Source: Poecilobothrus nobilitatus (Eukaryota; Arthropoda; Insecta; Diptera; Dolichopodidae). Taken from it: 64,000 nucleotides of DNA. Positions 62,892-64,000 of this stretch are shown here, piece by piece; the stretch's first letter is position 1; each line of letters starts with the position of its first letter. The position numbers and the translations under genes are program-made. The notes below the pieces were generated by a model. It was not told the DNA's origin and searched no databases. It worked only from the letters and a program-made list of their open reading frames with translations. The stretch lies in the NCBI GenBank assembly GCA_947095535.1, contig OX352773.1, positions 29,285,398-29,349,397 on the forward strand, given 5' to 3'.

Positions 62892-62911
62892 TACATACAT
62901 ATATGTATGTA
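62892..62911. repeat. Perfect 20-bp palindrome
   Basis: TACATACATATATGTATGTA reads the same on both strands. Shorter words of this type recur throughout the window (for example near 44388, 50918 and 56905) and are common in insect A/T-rich DNA. Confidence 0.9.
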
Positions 62912-64000
62912 TAAAATAAAAATCATTATCAAATTTCAGATTTCATTAAAATTGAAAAGAATTTAATAAATTGTCAAAAATACCTATCACTCTTCATATT
63001 AAATTTAATCCTGTGTATATTGTATTCATAATAATAAGGCAATAAAAAAATGGTTATTTCAAAACGACTACCACATATAACATAATATTTCAATGTGAAC
63101 AATATTAACAAAAAGAACTAATTTCGAAAAAAAAAAATCATATTAAATTTCATTTTATTATTTTGTTCTTACGATATGGCTGTCTTGACTTGTCAAATTC
63201 ACACTTAAACGTATTTTTTGACAGAAAACTTCGAAGAAATTATTTGCTTTTTTTTTTTTTTTTTTTGTAAATCAAACCGCATCTATTCAGTTTTTTTTTA
63301 TTTTGATATAAAAAAAGAGATATGTACCAACCACCACACCATCTGAAAATAAATAAAAAGAAATTGCCATTGCCAAGTAACTAAACAGACCATTATTATA
63401 AAATAAAATTTTAAAATCAAACCAGTCACAAGTCACAATCATATTTATTTAAATAAAAAAAAAATAAAAAAACCCATCGATTTCGATTTTTTTCGAGAAT
63501 TCATATTAAAAAATTTAAAATCGAATTAAATGAAAATAGGTATGACGACGCGCGCGCCAACATATTACGTTATATGACTTACAAAAGCCGTACAATTGAC
63601 AGGTTTTAGGTTAAACTGTCAAAGAGTTAACGATTCAGAACACAAATGCAAGCATGAATATTATAATATATGTACTTGATATTAAATTTTTTTTTTGTTT
63701 ATTCTCTATTTCATTTTTGTTTTCAATTTTTCAGTACAGAAAATTTAAAAAAAAAAACATCAAAATATAATTTGCAAAAAAACCAATTTTCCAAACAGAT
63801 ATTTTTACCAGCTTGATTCATATCTTTTTTTTTTTTAGATACATTGACTTAAATCTAGATACTATAATAGAATATGGATACCGGTATAAACGTCTGATAT
63901 CACATAGACCATAGCAGAAAAATAAAAATAAAAGCAAAATAAAATAAAATTACTATTTTTAGGTTAATATTTAATGACATCATAAGACCCTTTGTGTAAT
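62912..64000. other. Non-coding A/T-rich stretch with a CG-alternating spot
   Basis: GACGACGCGCGCGCC at 63544-63558 is an isolated alternating CG tract. It is followed by the short inverted pair TTGACAG/CTGTCAA (63596-63622). No gene is recognised up to the window end. Confidence 0.55.

Noticed and set aside
1..64000. CRISPR array, operon, phage or bacterial system
   Set aside because: No regularly spaced repeats with unique spacers, no ribosome-binding-site/ORF clusters; the sequence is clearly eukaryotic.

Overview
This is a eukaryotic, extremely A+T-rich stretch with no recognisable intact gene. No open frame on either strand exceeds 92 codons (the longest, 49092-49370, is lysine-rich low complexity), there are no bacterial-style operons, and homopolymer A or T runs of 10-28 nt occur in most kilobases on both strands. 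The repeat content (tRNA-derived SINEs, Tc1/mariner debris, jockey- and RTE-like non-LTR remnants, (TAA)n-tailed blocks, TACA/TATG-rich palindromes) suggests an insect, probably a fly. That placement is an inference from style and the family is unknown. The window reads best as intergenic DNA or the inside of one or more very long introns.

Layout. 1-1310: a foldback DNA element with long inverted arms. 1399-2303: a SINE copy, a tRNA-like Pol III unit and a 61-bp direct repeat. 7918-8367: a near-perfectly symmetrical 450-bp MITE with 102-bp arms and TA target duplication. 10.8-12.9 kb: a second tRNA-like relic, a hAT-like terminus and one copy of a dispersed repeat. 17.6-18.1 kb: SINE and dispersed repeat. 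20.8 kb: a short coding-like minus-strand segment, probably a retrotransposon C-terminus but possibly a host exon. 22.4-23.2 kb: a compound retroelement 3'-end locus with two hairpin-plus-poly(A) tails flanking two (TAA)n-tailed blocks. 25.8-26.2, 30.4, 32.1, 36.1 and 39.4 kb: decayed non-LTR retrotransposon fragments. 32.5, 36.9, 39.7 and 54.6 kb: further SINE copies with target-site duplications. 50.2 kb: a weak candidate exon. 55.9 kb: an isolated G-rich island. 57.0-57.9 kb: a deleted Tc1/mariner element carrying a broken transposase. 58.2-59.3 kb: a tRNA-like relic and another dispersed-repeat copy. The rest is low-complexity DNA in which I see nothing codable.

Nothing here forms a working pathway. 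The main result is a multi-copy, apparently recently mobile tRNA-derived SINE family of about 190 bp: six copies, five with recognisable target-site duplications. It would have been mobilised in trans by a LINE, and the RTE- and jockey-like remnants show that LINEs have been present. No new defence or metabolic system was found.
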